DNA from: Kitasatospora sp. NA04385
GTDB taxonomy: Bacteria > Actinomycetota > Actinomycetes > Streptomycetales > Streptomycetaceae
Assembly (NCBI RefSeq): GCF_013364235.1
Contig: NZ_CP054919.1
Location: 5,594,501 to 5,658,500 of the forward strand
Length of the DNA: 64,000 bases
Reading direction: 5' to 3'
Positions 7,576 through 15,690 of the stretch are shown here, one piece after another. The position numbers and the translations under genes were made by a program. Below the pieces are notes generated by a model that was given only the letters and a program-made list of their open reading frames with translations, made no database searches and had not been told where the DNA came from. Position 1 is the first letter of the stretch. The number at the start of each line of letters is the position of its first letter.

Positions 7576-10458
7576 GCAGTGACAGACACCACGAGCGGGT
7601 CCGCACGAGGGTCGAAGTCGGACAAGGCCGGCAAGGGGGCCAAGGGCCCCAAGGCCGGGCTGCGGCTGGAGCGCATCTACACCACCCCTGGGGTCCACCC
7701 GTACGACGCGGTCACCTGGGAGCGCCGCGACGTGGTGATGACCAACTGGCGCGACGGGTCGATCAACTTCGAGCAGCGCGGCGTCGAGTTCCCCGACTTC
7801 TGGTCGGTCAACGCGGTCAACATCGTCACCAGCAAGTACTTCCGCGGCGCGGTCGGCACCCCGCAGCGCGAGTGGAGCCTGAAGCAGATCATCGACCGGG
7901 TGGTGCTCACCTACCGCGCCGCGGGCGAGAAGCACGGCTACTTCGCCTCGCCGGACGACGCCGAGGTGTTCGAGCACGAGCTGACCCACGCCCTCCTCCA
8001 CCAGGTGTTCAGCTTCAACTCGCCGGTCTGGTTCAACGTCGGCACCCAGCAGCCGCAGCAGGTCTCGGCCTGCTTCATCCTGTCCGTCGACGACTCCATG
8101 GAGTCGATCCTCGACTGGTACAAGGAGGAGGGCATGATCTTCAAGGGCGGTTCCGGCGCGGGCCTGAACCTGTCCCGGATCCGCTCCTCCAAGGAGCTGC
8201 TCTCCTCCGGCGGCAACGCCTCCGGCCCGGTCTCCTTCATGCGCGGCGCCGACGCCTCGGCCGGCACCATCAAGTCCGGCGGCGCGACCCGCCGGGCCGC
8301 CAAGATGGTCGTCCTGGACGTCGACCACCCGGACGTCGAGGCCTTCATCGAGACCAAGGTGAAGGAGGAGGAGAAGATCCGCGCCCTGCGCGACGCCGGG
8401 TTCGACATGGACCTGGGCGGCGACGACATCACCTCCGTCCAGTACCAGAACGCCAACAACTCGGTCCGGGTGAACGACGAGTTCATGACCGCGGTGGAGA
8501 ACGGCACCACCTTCGGCCTGCGCGGCCGGATGACCGGCGAGGTCATCGAGACCGTCGACGCCAAGGGCCTGTTCCGCAAGATGGCCGAGGCCGCCTGGGC
8601 CTGCGCCGACCCGGGCATCCAGTACGACTCGGTGATCAACCACTGGCACACCTGCCCCGAGTCCGGCCGGATCAACGCCTCCAACCCGTGCTCCGAGTAC
8701 ATGCACCTGGACAACTCCAGCTGCAACCTGGCCTCGCTGAACCTGATGAAGTTCCTCCGCGACGACGACAGCTTCGACGCGGCCAACTTCGCCAAGGTGG
8801 TCGAGCTGGTCATCACCGCGATGGACATCTCGATCTGCTTCGCCGACTTCCCGACCGAGAAGATCGGCGAGACCACCCGCGCCTACCGCCAGCTCGGCAT
8901 CGGCTACGCCAACCTCGGCGCCCTGCTGATGGCCACCGGCCACGCCTACGACTCGGCGGGCGGCCGCGCGCTGGCCGGCGCCATCACCTCGCTGATGACC
9001 GGCACCGCCTACCGCCGCTCCGCCGAACTCGCCGCCGTGGTCGGCCCGTACGACGGCTACGCCCGCAACGCCGCCCCGCACCGGCGGGTCATGCAGCAGC
9101 ACGCGGACGCCTCGGCCGCCGTCGCCCCGCTGGACGACCTGGACGCCCCGGTGTGGTCGGTCGCCAACGAGACCTGGGCCGACGTGGTCCGCCTCGGCGG
9201 GCGGAACGGCTTCCGCAACGCGCAGGCCTCGGTGCTCGCCCCGACCGGCACCATCGGCCTGATGATGGACTGCGACACCACCGGCGTCGAACCCGACCTC
9301 GCGCTGGTCAAGTTCAAGAAGCTGGTCGGCGGCGGCTCGATGCAGATCGTCAACGGCACCGTCCCGCGCGCCCTCAAGCGCCTGGGCTACCAGGACGAGC
9401 AGGTCGAGGCGATCGTCGCGCACATCGCCGAGCACGGGAACGTCATCGACGCGCCCGGCCTGAAGGCCGCCCACTACGAGGTGTTCGACTGCGCCATGGG
9501 CGAGCGGTCGATCTCCCCGATGGGCCACGTCCGGATGATGGCCGCGATCCAGCCGTGGATCTCCGGCGCCATCTCCAAGACGGTCAACATGCCGGAGAAC
9601 GCCACCGTCGAGGAGGTCGAGGAGATCTACTTCGAGGCGTGGAAGCTCGGCGTCAAGGCGCTGGCGATCTACCGCGACAACTGCAAGGTCGGCCAGCCGC
9701 TCTCGGCCAAGACCAAGACCCCGGCCGCGGCCGTCGTCGCGGCCCCGGTCGCCGAGAAGGCCGTCGAGAAGGTCGTCGAGTACCGGCCGACCCGCAAGCG
9801 CCTGCCCAAGGGCCGCCCCGGCATCACCACCTCCTTCACGGTCGGCGGCGCCGAGGGCTACATGACCGCCAACTCCTACCCGGACGACGGCCTCGGCGAG
9901 GTCTTCCTGAAGATGTCCAAGCAGGGCTCGACCCTCGCGGGCATGATGGACGCCTTCTCCATCGCCGTCTCGGTCGGCCTGCAGTACGGCGTCCCGCTGG
10001 AGACGTACGTCGCCAAGTTCACCAACATGCGCTTCGAGCCGGCCGGCCTGACCGACGACCCGGACGTGCGGATGGCGCAGTCCATCGTGGACTACATCTT
10101 CCGCCGCCTGGCGCTGGACTTCCTGCCCTTCGAGACCCGCTCCGCGCTGGGCATCCACTCCGTCGAGGAGCGCACCCGGCACCTGGAGACCGGCTCCTAC
10201 GAGCCGACCGAGGACGACGTCGACATCGAGTCGCTGGCCCAGTCCGCGCCGCTCACCCCGGAGAAGCCGCACGTGGCCCTCCCGCCGGTCGAGCAGCCCA
10301 AGGCCGCCCCGGCCGCCCACAACTCGACCGAACTCGCCGAGATCCGCCTCGGCCTGAACGCCGACGCCCCGCTCTGCTTCTCCTGCGGCACCAAGATGCG
10401 CCGCGCGGGCAGCTGCTACCTCTGCGAGGGCTGCGGCTCCACCAGCGGCTGCAGCTGA
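7576..10458 (+). CDS. nrdJ: Class II (B12-dependent) ribonucleotide reductase
   Basis: 960 residues, the usual length of streptomycete NrdJ. It reduces ribonucleotides to deoxyribonucleotides with adenosylcobalamin and needs no oxygen. Visible features are the substrate-binding and active-site segments NPCSEYMHLDNSSCNLASLN (8683-8742) and PTGTIGLMMDCD (about 9241-9276), and a C-terminal Cys-rich tail (CFSCG then CYLCEGCG) that acts as redox shuttle and zinc ribbon. GTG at 7576 follows an AGGAGGAGG ribosome site; about 30 Lys/Gly-rich residues precede the catalytic fold. Probably co-regulated with nrdR. The leader before it holds 14-bp repeats but no cobalamin riboswitch that I could recognise. 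A strong hairpin follows. Confidence 0.97.
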   Translation, partial: AVTDTTSGSARGSKSDKAGKGAKGPKAGLRLERIYTTPGVHPYDAVTWERRDVVMTNWRDGSINFEQRGVEFPDFWSVNAVNIVTSKYFRGAVGTPQREWSLKQIIDRVVLTYRAAGEKHGYFASPDDAEVFEHELTHALLHQVFSFNSPVWFNVGTQQPQQVSACFILSVDDSMESILDWYKEEGMIFKGGSGAGLNLSRIRSSKELLSSGGNASGPVSFMRGADASAGTIKSGGATRRAAKMVVLDVDHPDVEAFIETKVKEEEKIRALRDAGFDMDLGGDDITSVQYQNANNSVRVNDEFMTAVENGTTFGLRGRMTGEVIETVDAKGLFRKMAEAAWACADPGIQYDSVINHWHTCPESGRINASNPCSEYMHLDNSSCNLASLNLMKFLRDDDSFDAANFAKVVELVITAMDISICFADFPTEKIGETTRAYRQLGIGYANLGALLMATGHAYDSAGGRALAGAITSLMTGTAYRRSAELAAVVGPYDGYARNAAPHRRVMQQHADASAAVAPLDDLDAPVWSVANETWADVVRLGGRNGFRNAQASVLAPTGTIGLMMDCDTTGVEPDLALVKFKKLVGGGSMQIVNGTVPRALKRLGYQDEQVEAIVAHIAEHGNVIDAPGLKAAHYEVFDCAMGERSISPMGHVRMMAAIQPWISGAISKTVNMPENATVEEVEEIYFEAWKLGVKALAIYRDNCKVGQPLSAKTKTPAAAVVAAPVAEKAVEKVVEYRPTRKRLPKGRPGITTSFTVGGAEGYMTANSYPDDGLGEVFLKMSKQGSTLAGMMDAFSIAVSVGLQYGVPLETYVAKFTNMRFEPAGLTDDPDVRMAQSIVDYIFRRLALDFLPFETRSALGIHSVEERTRHLETGSYEPTEDDVDIESLAQSAPLTPEKPHVALPPVEQPKAAPAAHNSTELAEIRLGLNADAPLCFSCGTKMRRAGSCYLCEGCGSTSGCS

Positions 10459-10482
10459 CGCACCGCCGCACGCCCGACGTCC

Positions 10483-10513
10483 GGGGCGCCCACCGCGATT
10501 CGGTGGGCGCCCC
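10483..10513 (+). terminator. nrdJ terminator
   Basis: Perfect 13-bp stem (GGGGCGCCCACCG and its complement) with the 5-base loop CGATT, 25 bp after the nrdJ stop. Confidence 0.85.
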
Positions 10514-10538
10514 GCGCCGTGTGCGACACCATGTCCGG

Positions 10539-11276
10539 ATGGAACCGACCACGGACAACCGGCTGGAACTGCGGATCGACGAGGTGCCGGGCCGCGACCC
10601 GGCCGAACTGCGGCTGCTGGTCGACGGGGTCGACCTGCTGGCGGTCGGCTTCGACTACCGGACGACCGGCCCGGAGCCGGACGCGCTGCTCGGGGCGCAC
10701 AGTCCGCTGCTGCCGGGCCCGGAGCCCCGGGAAGTCCGGCTGCGCCGGGGCGGCTGCGGTGAGGAGACCTGCTGCGGCGCGCTGTACGTGACGGTGCGCC
10801 GGGAGGGCGGCGCGGTGTGCTGGGAGGGCTGGCGCAACCCGGGCTTCGCGGGCCTGGACCTGCCCGGGTACCGGTTCGACGCCGGGCAGTACCTGGCCGA
10901 GGTCGAGCGGGCGGGCGCCGGGGTCGCGGCCTCTCCCGCCCGCAGCGTCGGCCGTCTGCTGGAGGCGGAGCTGGTCCGCCGCCCGGAGCTGCTGGCCGCC
11001 TGGGAGTGCGAGTTCCAGGCGGTGTGGACGGAGCGCCGGGCGCCCGACCGGATCGACCTGCTCTTCCACCACCCGCCCGTGCCCGACGGCCGCTACGACC
11101 TGCCCCAACTGCAGTTCATGGCCGAACTGACCGTCCCGGCCGGAGGCCCGGAGGTGCTGGCCGCCGAGCTGCTGGAGCGGATCGCCGCGACCGACCCGCG
11201 GACCTGGGCCCGGATCTGCGGCGGCAGCGCCCGGAGCGCGGAGCTGCTCGGCTACCCGTGGCCGGAGGACCTCTGA
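10539..11276 (+). CDS. Conserved hypothetical protein (245 aa)
   Basis: 245 residues beginning MEPTTDNRLELRIDE; function not recognised. ATG at 10539 lies just after the nrdJ terminator and has only a weak ribosome site. The protein is acidic and soluble. A Cys-rich patch RRGGCGEETCCGALYVTVRR near residue 70 is the most distinctive feature and could bind a metal or form a disulfide. WEGWRNPGF and FDAGQYLAEVERA suggest an all-beta N-terminal half followed by helices. No membrane segment or signal peptide. No clear operon partner: the next gene begins 106 bp later. Reasonable alternatives are a small enzyme of unknown type or a structural domain protein. Confidence 0.7.
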   Translation: MEPTTDNRLELRIDEVPGRDPAELRLLVDGVDLLAVGFDYRTTGPEPDALLGAHSPLLPGPEPREVRLRRGGCGEETCCGALYVTVRREGGAVCWEGWRNPGFAGLDLPGYRFDAGQYLAEVERAGAGVAASPARSVGRLLEAELVRRPELLAAWECEFQAVWTERRAPDRIDLLFHHPPVPDGRYDLPQLQFMAELTVPAGGPEVLAAELLERIAATDPRTWARICGGSARSAELLGYPWPEDL

Positions 11277-11382
11277 TCCGGCCCCGCGGCGGGCGGCGTT
11301 CCCCCGGGTGCGTGGGCCGGGCTGCCGGGGCGGCCGGTGGCGGGCAGGCTGGGGGTACTGGCACAGCTGAGGGGTGAGCGCG

Positions 11383-12171
11383 ATGCGGCCGATACTCGTG
11401 ACGGGCGGTACCGGGACCCTGGGGCGCGTGGTGGTGCGCCGGCTGCTGTCGCGCGGCTGCCCGGTGCGGGTGCTGAGCCGGCAGGCGCACACGCCGGGGG
11501 AGCACGGCTGGGCGGTGGGCGACCTGGTGACCGGCCGCGGGGTGGAGGCGGCGCTGTCCGGCGCCGGGACGGTGGTGCACTGCGCGACCACCAACGGCCG
11601 GCGGGACGTCGCGGCCACCCGCCGCCTGGTGGAGGCGGCCCGGGCCGCCGGGGCCCCGCACCTGCTGTACGTGTCGATCGTCGGGGTGGACCGGGTGCCG
11701 CTGGGCCTCTACCGGACGAAGGCGGAGTGCGAGCGGCTGGTGGTGGAGTCCGGCCTGGGGTGGACGGTGCTGCGGGCCACCCAGTTCCACGACCTGGTGG
11801 CGCGGGTGCTGGACGGCCTGTCGAGGGCGCCGGTGCTGCTGGTGCCGCGCGGGGTGTCGTTCCAGCCGGTGGACGTGCGGGACGTCGCGGAGCGGGTGGC
11901 GGAGCTGGTCGAGGCGGGCCCGGCCGGGCGGGCGGACGACTTCGGCGGGCCCCAGGTGCGTCCGGTGGAGGCGCTGGCGGCGGACTTCCTGCGGGCCCGG
12001 GGCCGACGGCGCCCGGTGCTGCGGGCACCGCTGCCGGGCGGGACGGGGCGGGCGCTGCGGGCGGGCGGCACCCTGGTGTCGGCGCACCCGTTGTCGGCGC
12101 ACCCGTTGTCGGCGCACCCGGCGGGGCGGACCACCTTCGCCCAGTTCCTGGCGGAGCGGTACCCGGCCTGA
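11383..12171 (+). CDS. NAD(P)-binding SDR/NmrA-like protein
   Basis: 262 residues with an N-terminal Rossmann fold: VTGGTGTLGRVVVRRLL carries the atypical-SDR GxxGxxG motif (residues 6-14). Later segments (VVHCATTNGRRDV, LYVSIVGVDRVPLG-YRTKAECE, FQPVDVRDVAERVAEL) match NmrA-like or complex-I-NDUFA9-like atypical SDRs, which bind NAD(P) but often serve as sensors or quinone-linked reductases. ATG at 11383 was chosen because GAGGGGTGA precedes it; an in-frame GTG at 11374 is possible. Near the C terminus the pentapeptide LSAHP occurs three times, encoded by a 15-bp tandem repeat. Substrate unknown. Confidence 0.85.
   Translation: MRPILVTGGTGTLGRVVVRRLLSRGCPVRVLSRQAHTPGEHGWAVGDLVTGRGVEAALSGAGTVVHCATTNGRRDVAATRRLVEAARAAGAPHLLYVSIVGVDRVPLGLYRTKAECERLVVESGLGWTVLRATQFHDLVARVLDGLSRAPVLLVPRGVSFQPVDVRDVAERVAELVEAGPAGRADDFGGPQVRPVEALAADFLRARGRRRPVLRAPLPGGTGRALRAGGTLVSAHPLSAHPLSAHPAGRTTFAQFLAERYPA
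12076..12120 (+). repeat. Three tandem 15-bp units inside the SDR gene
   Basis: Unit GTTGTCGGCGCACCC repeats in frame (the first copy begins GTGTCG), giving LSAHP three times. The copy number could vary without breaking the frame. Confidence 0.75.
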
Positions 12172-12188
12172 TCCGCCCCCGCCCGTGC

Positions 12189-12232
12189 GTCAACCATGGT
12201 TGACACCGTCCGTGGTGTCAACCTATGTTGAC
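12189..12232 (+). promoter_or_regulatory. Promoter with twin palindromic operators, probably leaderless
   Basis: GTCAACCATGGTTGAC (12189-12204) is a perfect 16-bp palindrome. GTCAACCTATGTTGAC (12217-12232) repeats it with 2 changes, 28 bp further on. A TTGACA -35 (12200-12205) and TATGTT -10 (12224-12229), 18 bp apart, overlap the two palindromes. Transcription would begin close to the ATG at 12236, giving a leaderless mRNA. Repression by occlusion is the obvious reading. Confidence 0.7.
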
Positions 12233-12235
12233 GGC

Positions 12236-12466
12236 ATGAGCGAGACGACACGGCTCGCGGCCGACGCGAGCAGCGGCGACCCGGCCACCGGCCTGCGGGC
12301 CGTCCGGGCCCTGCGCGACCTGGCCGACCGGCTGGAGGACCTCCAGGTCGGCAACGCCCGCCGCAAGGGCTGGTCCTGGCACGAGATCGCGGTCTGCCTG
12401 GGGGTCACCCGGCAGGCCGTGCACAAGAAGCACGCCCGACGGGCGGCCGGACAGGGAGGGGACTGA
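12236..12466 (+). CDS. Small HTH protein paired with a Clp-N protein
   Basis: 76 residues. The C-terminal half (SWHEIAVCLGVTRQAVHKKH, about residues 44-63) is a helix-turn-helix like the sigma-70 region 4 or MerR/Xre type; the N-terminal half is a helical stretch (GLRAVRALRDLADRLEDLQVG) suited to dimerisation. The ATG lies 4 bp after the second palindromic operator and 7 bp after the -10, so translation is probably leaderless and the protein probably autoregulates. The next gene, a Clp-N-domain protein, starts 2 bp after its stop and must be co-transcribed. The DNA target is inferred. Confidence 0.8.
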   Translation: MSETTRLAADASSGDPATGLRAVRALRDLADRLEDLQVGNARRKGWSWHEIAVCLGVTRQAVHKKHARRAAGQGGD

Positions 12467-12468
12467 AG

Positions 12469-13035
12469 GTGTTCGAACGCTTCGCGACGGAGGCCCGCCG
12501 GGCGGTCGCGCTGGCCGGCGGGGAGGCGCGCCGGATGCGCCACGACCACCTGGGCGCCGAGCACCTGCTGCTCGGCCTGCTCGCCCAGCCGCAGGACCCG
12601 GCCGCCCGGTTGCTCGGCCGGTGGGGCCTCGACCTGGCGGGCGGGCGGCACGCGGTGCTCCGCGCCCTGGGCGGTCACGAGCCGGAGCGCGACGCCGCCG
12701 CGCTGGCCGCGATCGGCATCGACCTGGCGGCGGTCCGCGCGGCCGTCGAGTCCGAGTTCGGGCCGGGCGCGCTGGACGGCCCGCCGCCCGCCCGCCGCCC
12801 CCGCCGGGGCGGCCCCCGGTTCACCGACCGCGGCCGCCGGGTGATGGTGCTGACCCTGCGCGCGGCCACCGGGCAGCGGGCCCGCCGGATCGAGACCGGC
12901 CACCTGCTGCTCGGCCTGCTCCGCGAGGGCGGCGGAACGGCGGTCCGGGTGCTGCGCGACCAGGGCGTCGACCTGGCCGAACTGGAGCGCGCGACGGAAG
13001 CTTCGCTGGTGGGCGGCCTGCGGGCGGCCTCATAG
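12469..13035 (+). CDS. Clp N-terminal (Clp R) domain protein, no ATPase
   Basis: 188 residues made of two Clp-N repeats, the substrate/adaptor-binding module of ClpA/ClpC. The repeat signature HLLLGLL appears near residues 28 and 145 (DHLGAEHLLLGLL, IETGHLLLGLL). There are no AAA+ Walker motifs, so it cannot unfold proteins itself. An Arg/Pro-rich linker (about 104-122) separates the repeats. GTG at 12469 follows AGGGAGGGGACTGAAG and lies 2 bp from the upstream HTH gene. Stand-alone Clp-N proteins may compete for or deliver substrates to ClpC; here the partner regulator suggests a sensor of protein state that modulates the HTH protein. That last point is inference. Confidence 0.85.
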   Translation: MFERFATEARRAVALAGGEARRMRHDHLGAEHLLLGLLAQPQDPAARLLGRWGLDLAGGRHAVLRALGGHEPERDAAALAAIGIDLAAVRAAVESEFGPGALDGPPPARRPRRGGPRFTDRGRRVMVLTLRAATGQRARRIETGHLLLGLLREGGGTAVRVLRDQGVDLAELERATEASLVGGLRAAS

Positions 13036-13122
13036 CACGGAGTGGTCACAACTGGGGCGCTGCCCGATGAAGGTCGAACGCGCTCCTTGGCCTGGGGGTA
13101 CCGGTGAGTTAACGTCTTTGAG

Positions 13123-13136
13123 CCAGCGATCGCTGG
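13123..13136. promoter_or_regulatory. Palindrome upstream of the sugar ABC operon
   Basis: Perfect 14-bp palindrome CCAGCGATCGCTGG, 83 bp before the binding-protein start. Its position suits an operator; the regulator is not in the window. The A|T centre is unlike the usual CG-centred LacI operator. Confidence 0.4.
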
Positions 13137-13218
13137 GTACAGATCCACATCTCCGGTACAGCGCAGTGTTGTTCTGTCTCACGGCTGGCATGTCCATGCC
13201 CTGGCAAGGAGGACCGCA

Positions 13219-14595
13219 TTGACCACCCCCGTGACCACTGGACGCCGTCGGCTGCTCGCCGTACCGGCCGTTCTGGCACTGGCGTTGACAGCCGCCTGCT
13301 CCAACAGCTCCTCCGACGGAGGTGGCGGCGGGGGCGGCTCGGCCGCCGCCTTGACGGGTGACTGCGCCAAGTACCAGGCGTACGCGGGCCACTCCGGCAC
13401 CAAGGTGTCGATGTACGCCTCGATCCTCTCCCCGGAGTCGGACTCGCTGGAGAAGTCCTGGGCCGAGTTCACCACCTGTACGGGCATCAAGATCGTCTAC
13501 GAGGGCTCCAACGACTTCGAGTCGCAGCTCCCGGTCCGGGTGGCCGGCGGCAACGCCCCCGACCTGGCGATCATCCCGCAGCCCGGCCTGCTGGCCCAGA
13601 TGGTCAAGTCCGGCAAGGTGGTCAAGCCGCCGCAGCAGACCGTCGAGAACGAGAACAAGTGGTCGCCGGTCTGGAAGGAGTACGGCTCGGTCAACGGCAC
13701 CTTCTACGCGGCGCCGATGAGCGCCAACATGAAGTCGCTGGTCTGGTACTCGCCCAAGGCGTTCAAGGCCGCCGGCTACGAGGTCCCGAAGACCTGGGCC
13801 GAACTGATCGCGCTCAGCGACAAGATCGCCCGGGCCGGCGGCCAGACGAAGCCCTGGTGCGGCGGCATCGGCTCCGGCACCGCGACCGGCTGGCCGGCCA
13901 CCGACTGGCTGGAGGAGGTCGTCCTCGGCTCCTACGGCGGCGACGTCTACGACCAGTGGATCAGCCACAAGGTGAAGTTCTCCGACGAGAAGATCACCAC
14001 CGCGATGAAGACCGTCGCCGACTGGATGCAGAACCCGGCCTGGGTCAACGCCGGCTTCGGCGACGTCAAGACGATCGCCACCACCACCTTCCAGGACGCC
14101 GGCACCCCGATCCTCAGCAACAAGTGCGCGATGCTCCAGCAGGCGTCCTTCTACCGCGCGCAGTGGCCGCAGGGCACCAACATCGGGCCGGACGGCGACG
14201 TCTTCGCCTTCCACATGCCCGCGGTGAACCCGGACGTCAAGAGCCCGGTCGAGGGCGGCGGCGAGTTCCTGGCCGCGTTCTCCGACCGGCCCGAGGTGCA
14301 GGCCGTGCAGAACTACCTGTCCACCTCGGAGTGGGCCAGCAGCCGGGTCAAGACCTCCCCGGGCTGGGTCTCCGCCAACCAGGGCGTGGACAAGAGCCTG
14401 TACACCGACCCGATCGACAAGCTCTCCGCCGAGTCGCTGACCGACCCCGCGGCCACCTTCCGGTTCGACGCCTCCGACCTGATGCCCGCCGCCGTCGGCT
14501 CCGGCGCCGAGTGGAAGGCGCTGACCGCCTGGTTCGCCGAGGGCCAGTCGATCCAGAAGACCGCGGGCGACATCGACGCGGCCTGGCCGCAGTAA
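13219..14595 (+). CDS. Sugar ABC transporter, solute-binding lipoprotein
   Basis: 458 residues. Twin-arginine-like/basic N terminus (GRRRLL), hydrophobic core and lipobox LTAAC with lipidated C27, then a Gly/Ser linker and an extracellular solute-binding fold of family 1 (MalE-like: NAPDLAIIPQPGL, WLEEVVLGSYGGDVYDQW, GGEFLAAFSDRPEVQAVQNY). It resembles alpha-glucoside AglE-type binding proteins, but the sugar is not certain. TTG at 13219 was chosen because AAGGAGGA sits 5 bases before it; the next in-frame GTG (13231) is less well placed. First gene of a three-gene importer; a hairpin after it probably leaves more transcript for the binding protein than for the permeases. Confidence 0.9.
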   Translation: MTTPVTTGRRRLLAVPAVLALALTAACSNSSSDGGGGGGGSAAALTGDCAKYQAYAGHSGTKVSMYASILSPESDSLEKSWAEFTTCTGIKIVYEGSNDFESQLPVRVAGGNAPDLAIIPQPGLLAQMVKSGKVVKPPQQTVENENKWSPVWKEYGSVNGTFYAAPMSANMKSLVWYSPKAFKAAGYEVPKTWAELIALSDKIARAGGQTKPWCGGIGSGTATGWPATDWLEEVVLGSYGGDVYDQWISHKVKFSDEKITTAMKTVADWMQNPAWVNAGFGDVKTIATTTFQDAGTPILSNKCAMLQQASFYRAQWPQGTNIGPDGDVFAFHMPAVNPDVKSPVEGGGEFLAAFSDRPEVQAVQNYLSTSEWASSRVKTSPGWVSANQGVDKSLYTDPIDKLSAESLTDPAATFRFDASDLMPAAVGSGAEWKALTAWFAEGQSIQKTAGDIDAAWPQ

Positions 14596-14607
14596 CCGGA
14601 CGCCACC

Positions 14608-14635
14608 GGGCAGCGCGGGCCCGCCCGCGCTGCCC
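14608..14635 (+). terminator. Intra-operon hairpin after the binding-protein gene
   Basis: 13-bp stem GGGCAGCGCGGGC / GCCCGCGCTGCCC with a two-base centre, between the lipoprotein and first permease genes. Likely a partial terminator or mRNA-stabilising element. Confidence 0.7.
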
Positions 14636-14664
14636 TTCCCGTGCCCCGAGGAAGGACCCTCCGC

Positions 14665-15690
14665 ATGCCCACCGACACCCGGCTCGCCGGGCCGGCGCTC
14701 CACCTCGCCGATTCGCTGTGGCAGGACGCGGCGATCAAGTTCGGCAACACCGCGGGCGCCGTACTGGGCTTCCTCGGTCTGCTGCTCGCGGTGTTCTTCG
14801 CGGCGGGCCGCGCCACCGGACGCTTCTCCCGGCCGCTGGCGGTCGCGCTGATGCTCGGCCCCGCGGCCGTCCTGCTGCTCATCGGCCTGGTGGTGCCGCT
14901 GCTGCGCACCGTCTACCTGAGCTTCTACGACGCCGACGCGGCGAAGTTCGTCGGCGGGAAGAACTACGGCTGGGCGGCGACCAGTTCGCAGATCCACGAC
15001 GTGCTGCTGAACACCCTGCTGTGGCTGGTGATCGCCCCGATCGCGGCCACCGGGCTCGGCCTGCTGCTGGCCCTGCTGGTCGACCGGCTGCGCGGGCAGT
15101 CGGTCTACAAGTCGCTGATCTTCATGCCGATGGCGGTCTCGCTGGTGGCCGCCTCGATCATCTTCAAGCTGGTGTACGAGTCGCGCGGAGCCGGCCAGAA
15201 CCAGGTCGGCCTGCTCAGCCAGCTCGCGGTCGCGGTCGGCTGGGACGACCCGCCCAACTGGATCCTGTCCCAGCCGCTGAACAACTTCCTGCTGATGGGC
15301 GTCATGGTCTGGGTGCAGACCGGCTTCGCCATGGTGGTGCTGTCCGCCGCGATCAAGGCCATCCCGGACGAGATCACCGAGGCCGCCCGGCTCGACGGCG
15401 CCTCGGGGGTGCGGCTGTTCGTGCACGTCACCGTGCCGATGATCCGCACCACGCTGGTGGTGGTGCTCACCACCATCATGATCATCACACTGAAGGCCTT
15501 CGACATCGTCCGCACCATGACGGGCGGCAACTTCGGCACCCAGGTGCTGGCCAACGAGATGTACTCGCAGAGCTTCGAGCAGTACAACACCGGCCGCGGC
15601 AGCGCCCTCGCGGTGATCCTCTTCCTCGCGGTGGCACCCCTGGTGGTCTACAACATCGCCCTGCTGCGCAAGGAGCGTGCGACCCGATGA
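14665..15690 (+). CDS. Sugar ABC transporter permease 1
   Basis: 341-residue inner-membrane permease of the MalF type with about 7-8 hydrophobic helices. The EAA loop that docks the ATPase is ITEAARLDGASGVRLF (about residues 238-253). AglF-like features include the early segment LRTVYLSFYD and KFVGGKNYGWA. ATG at 14665 is preceded by GAGGAAGGA at 8 bases; an in-frame GTG at 14641 is less likely. Its stop overlaps the start of the next permease (ATGA at 15687-15690), indicating translational coupling and a heterodimeric channel. Confidence 0.92.
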   Translation: MPTDTRLAGPALHLADSLWQDAAIKFGNTAGAVLGFLGLLLAVFFAAGRATGRFSRPLAVALMLGPAAVLLLIGLVVPLLRTVYLSFYDADAAKFVGGKNYGWAATSSQIHDVLLNTLLWLVIAPIAATGLGLLLALLVDRLRGQSVYKSLIFMPMAVSLVAASIIFKLVYESRGAGQNQVGLLSQLAVAVGWDDPPNWILSQPLNNFLLMGVMVWVQTGFAMVVLSAAIKAIPDEITEAARLDGASGVRLFVHVTVPMIRTTLVVVLTTIMIITLKAFDIVRTMTGGNFGTQVLANEMYSQSFEQYNTGRGSALAVILFLAVAPLVVYNIALLRKERATR

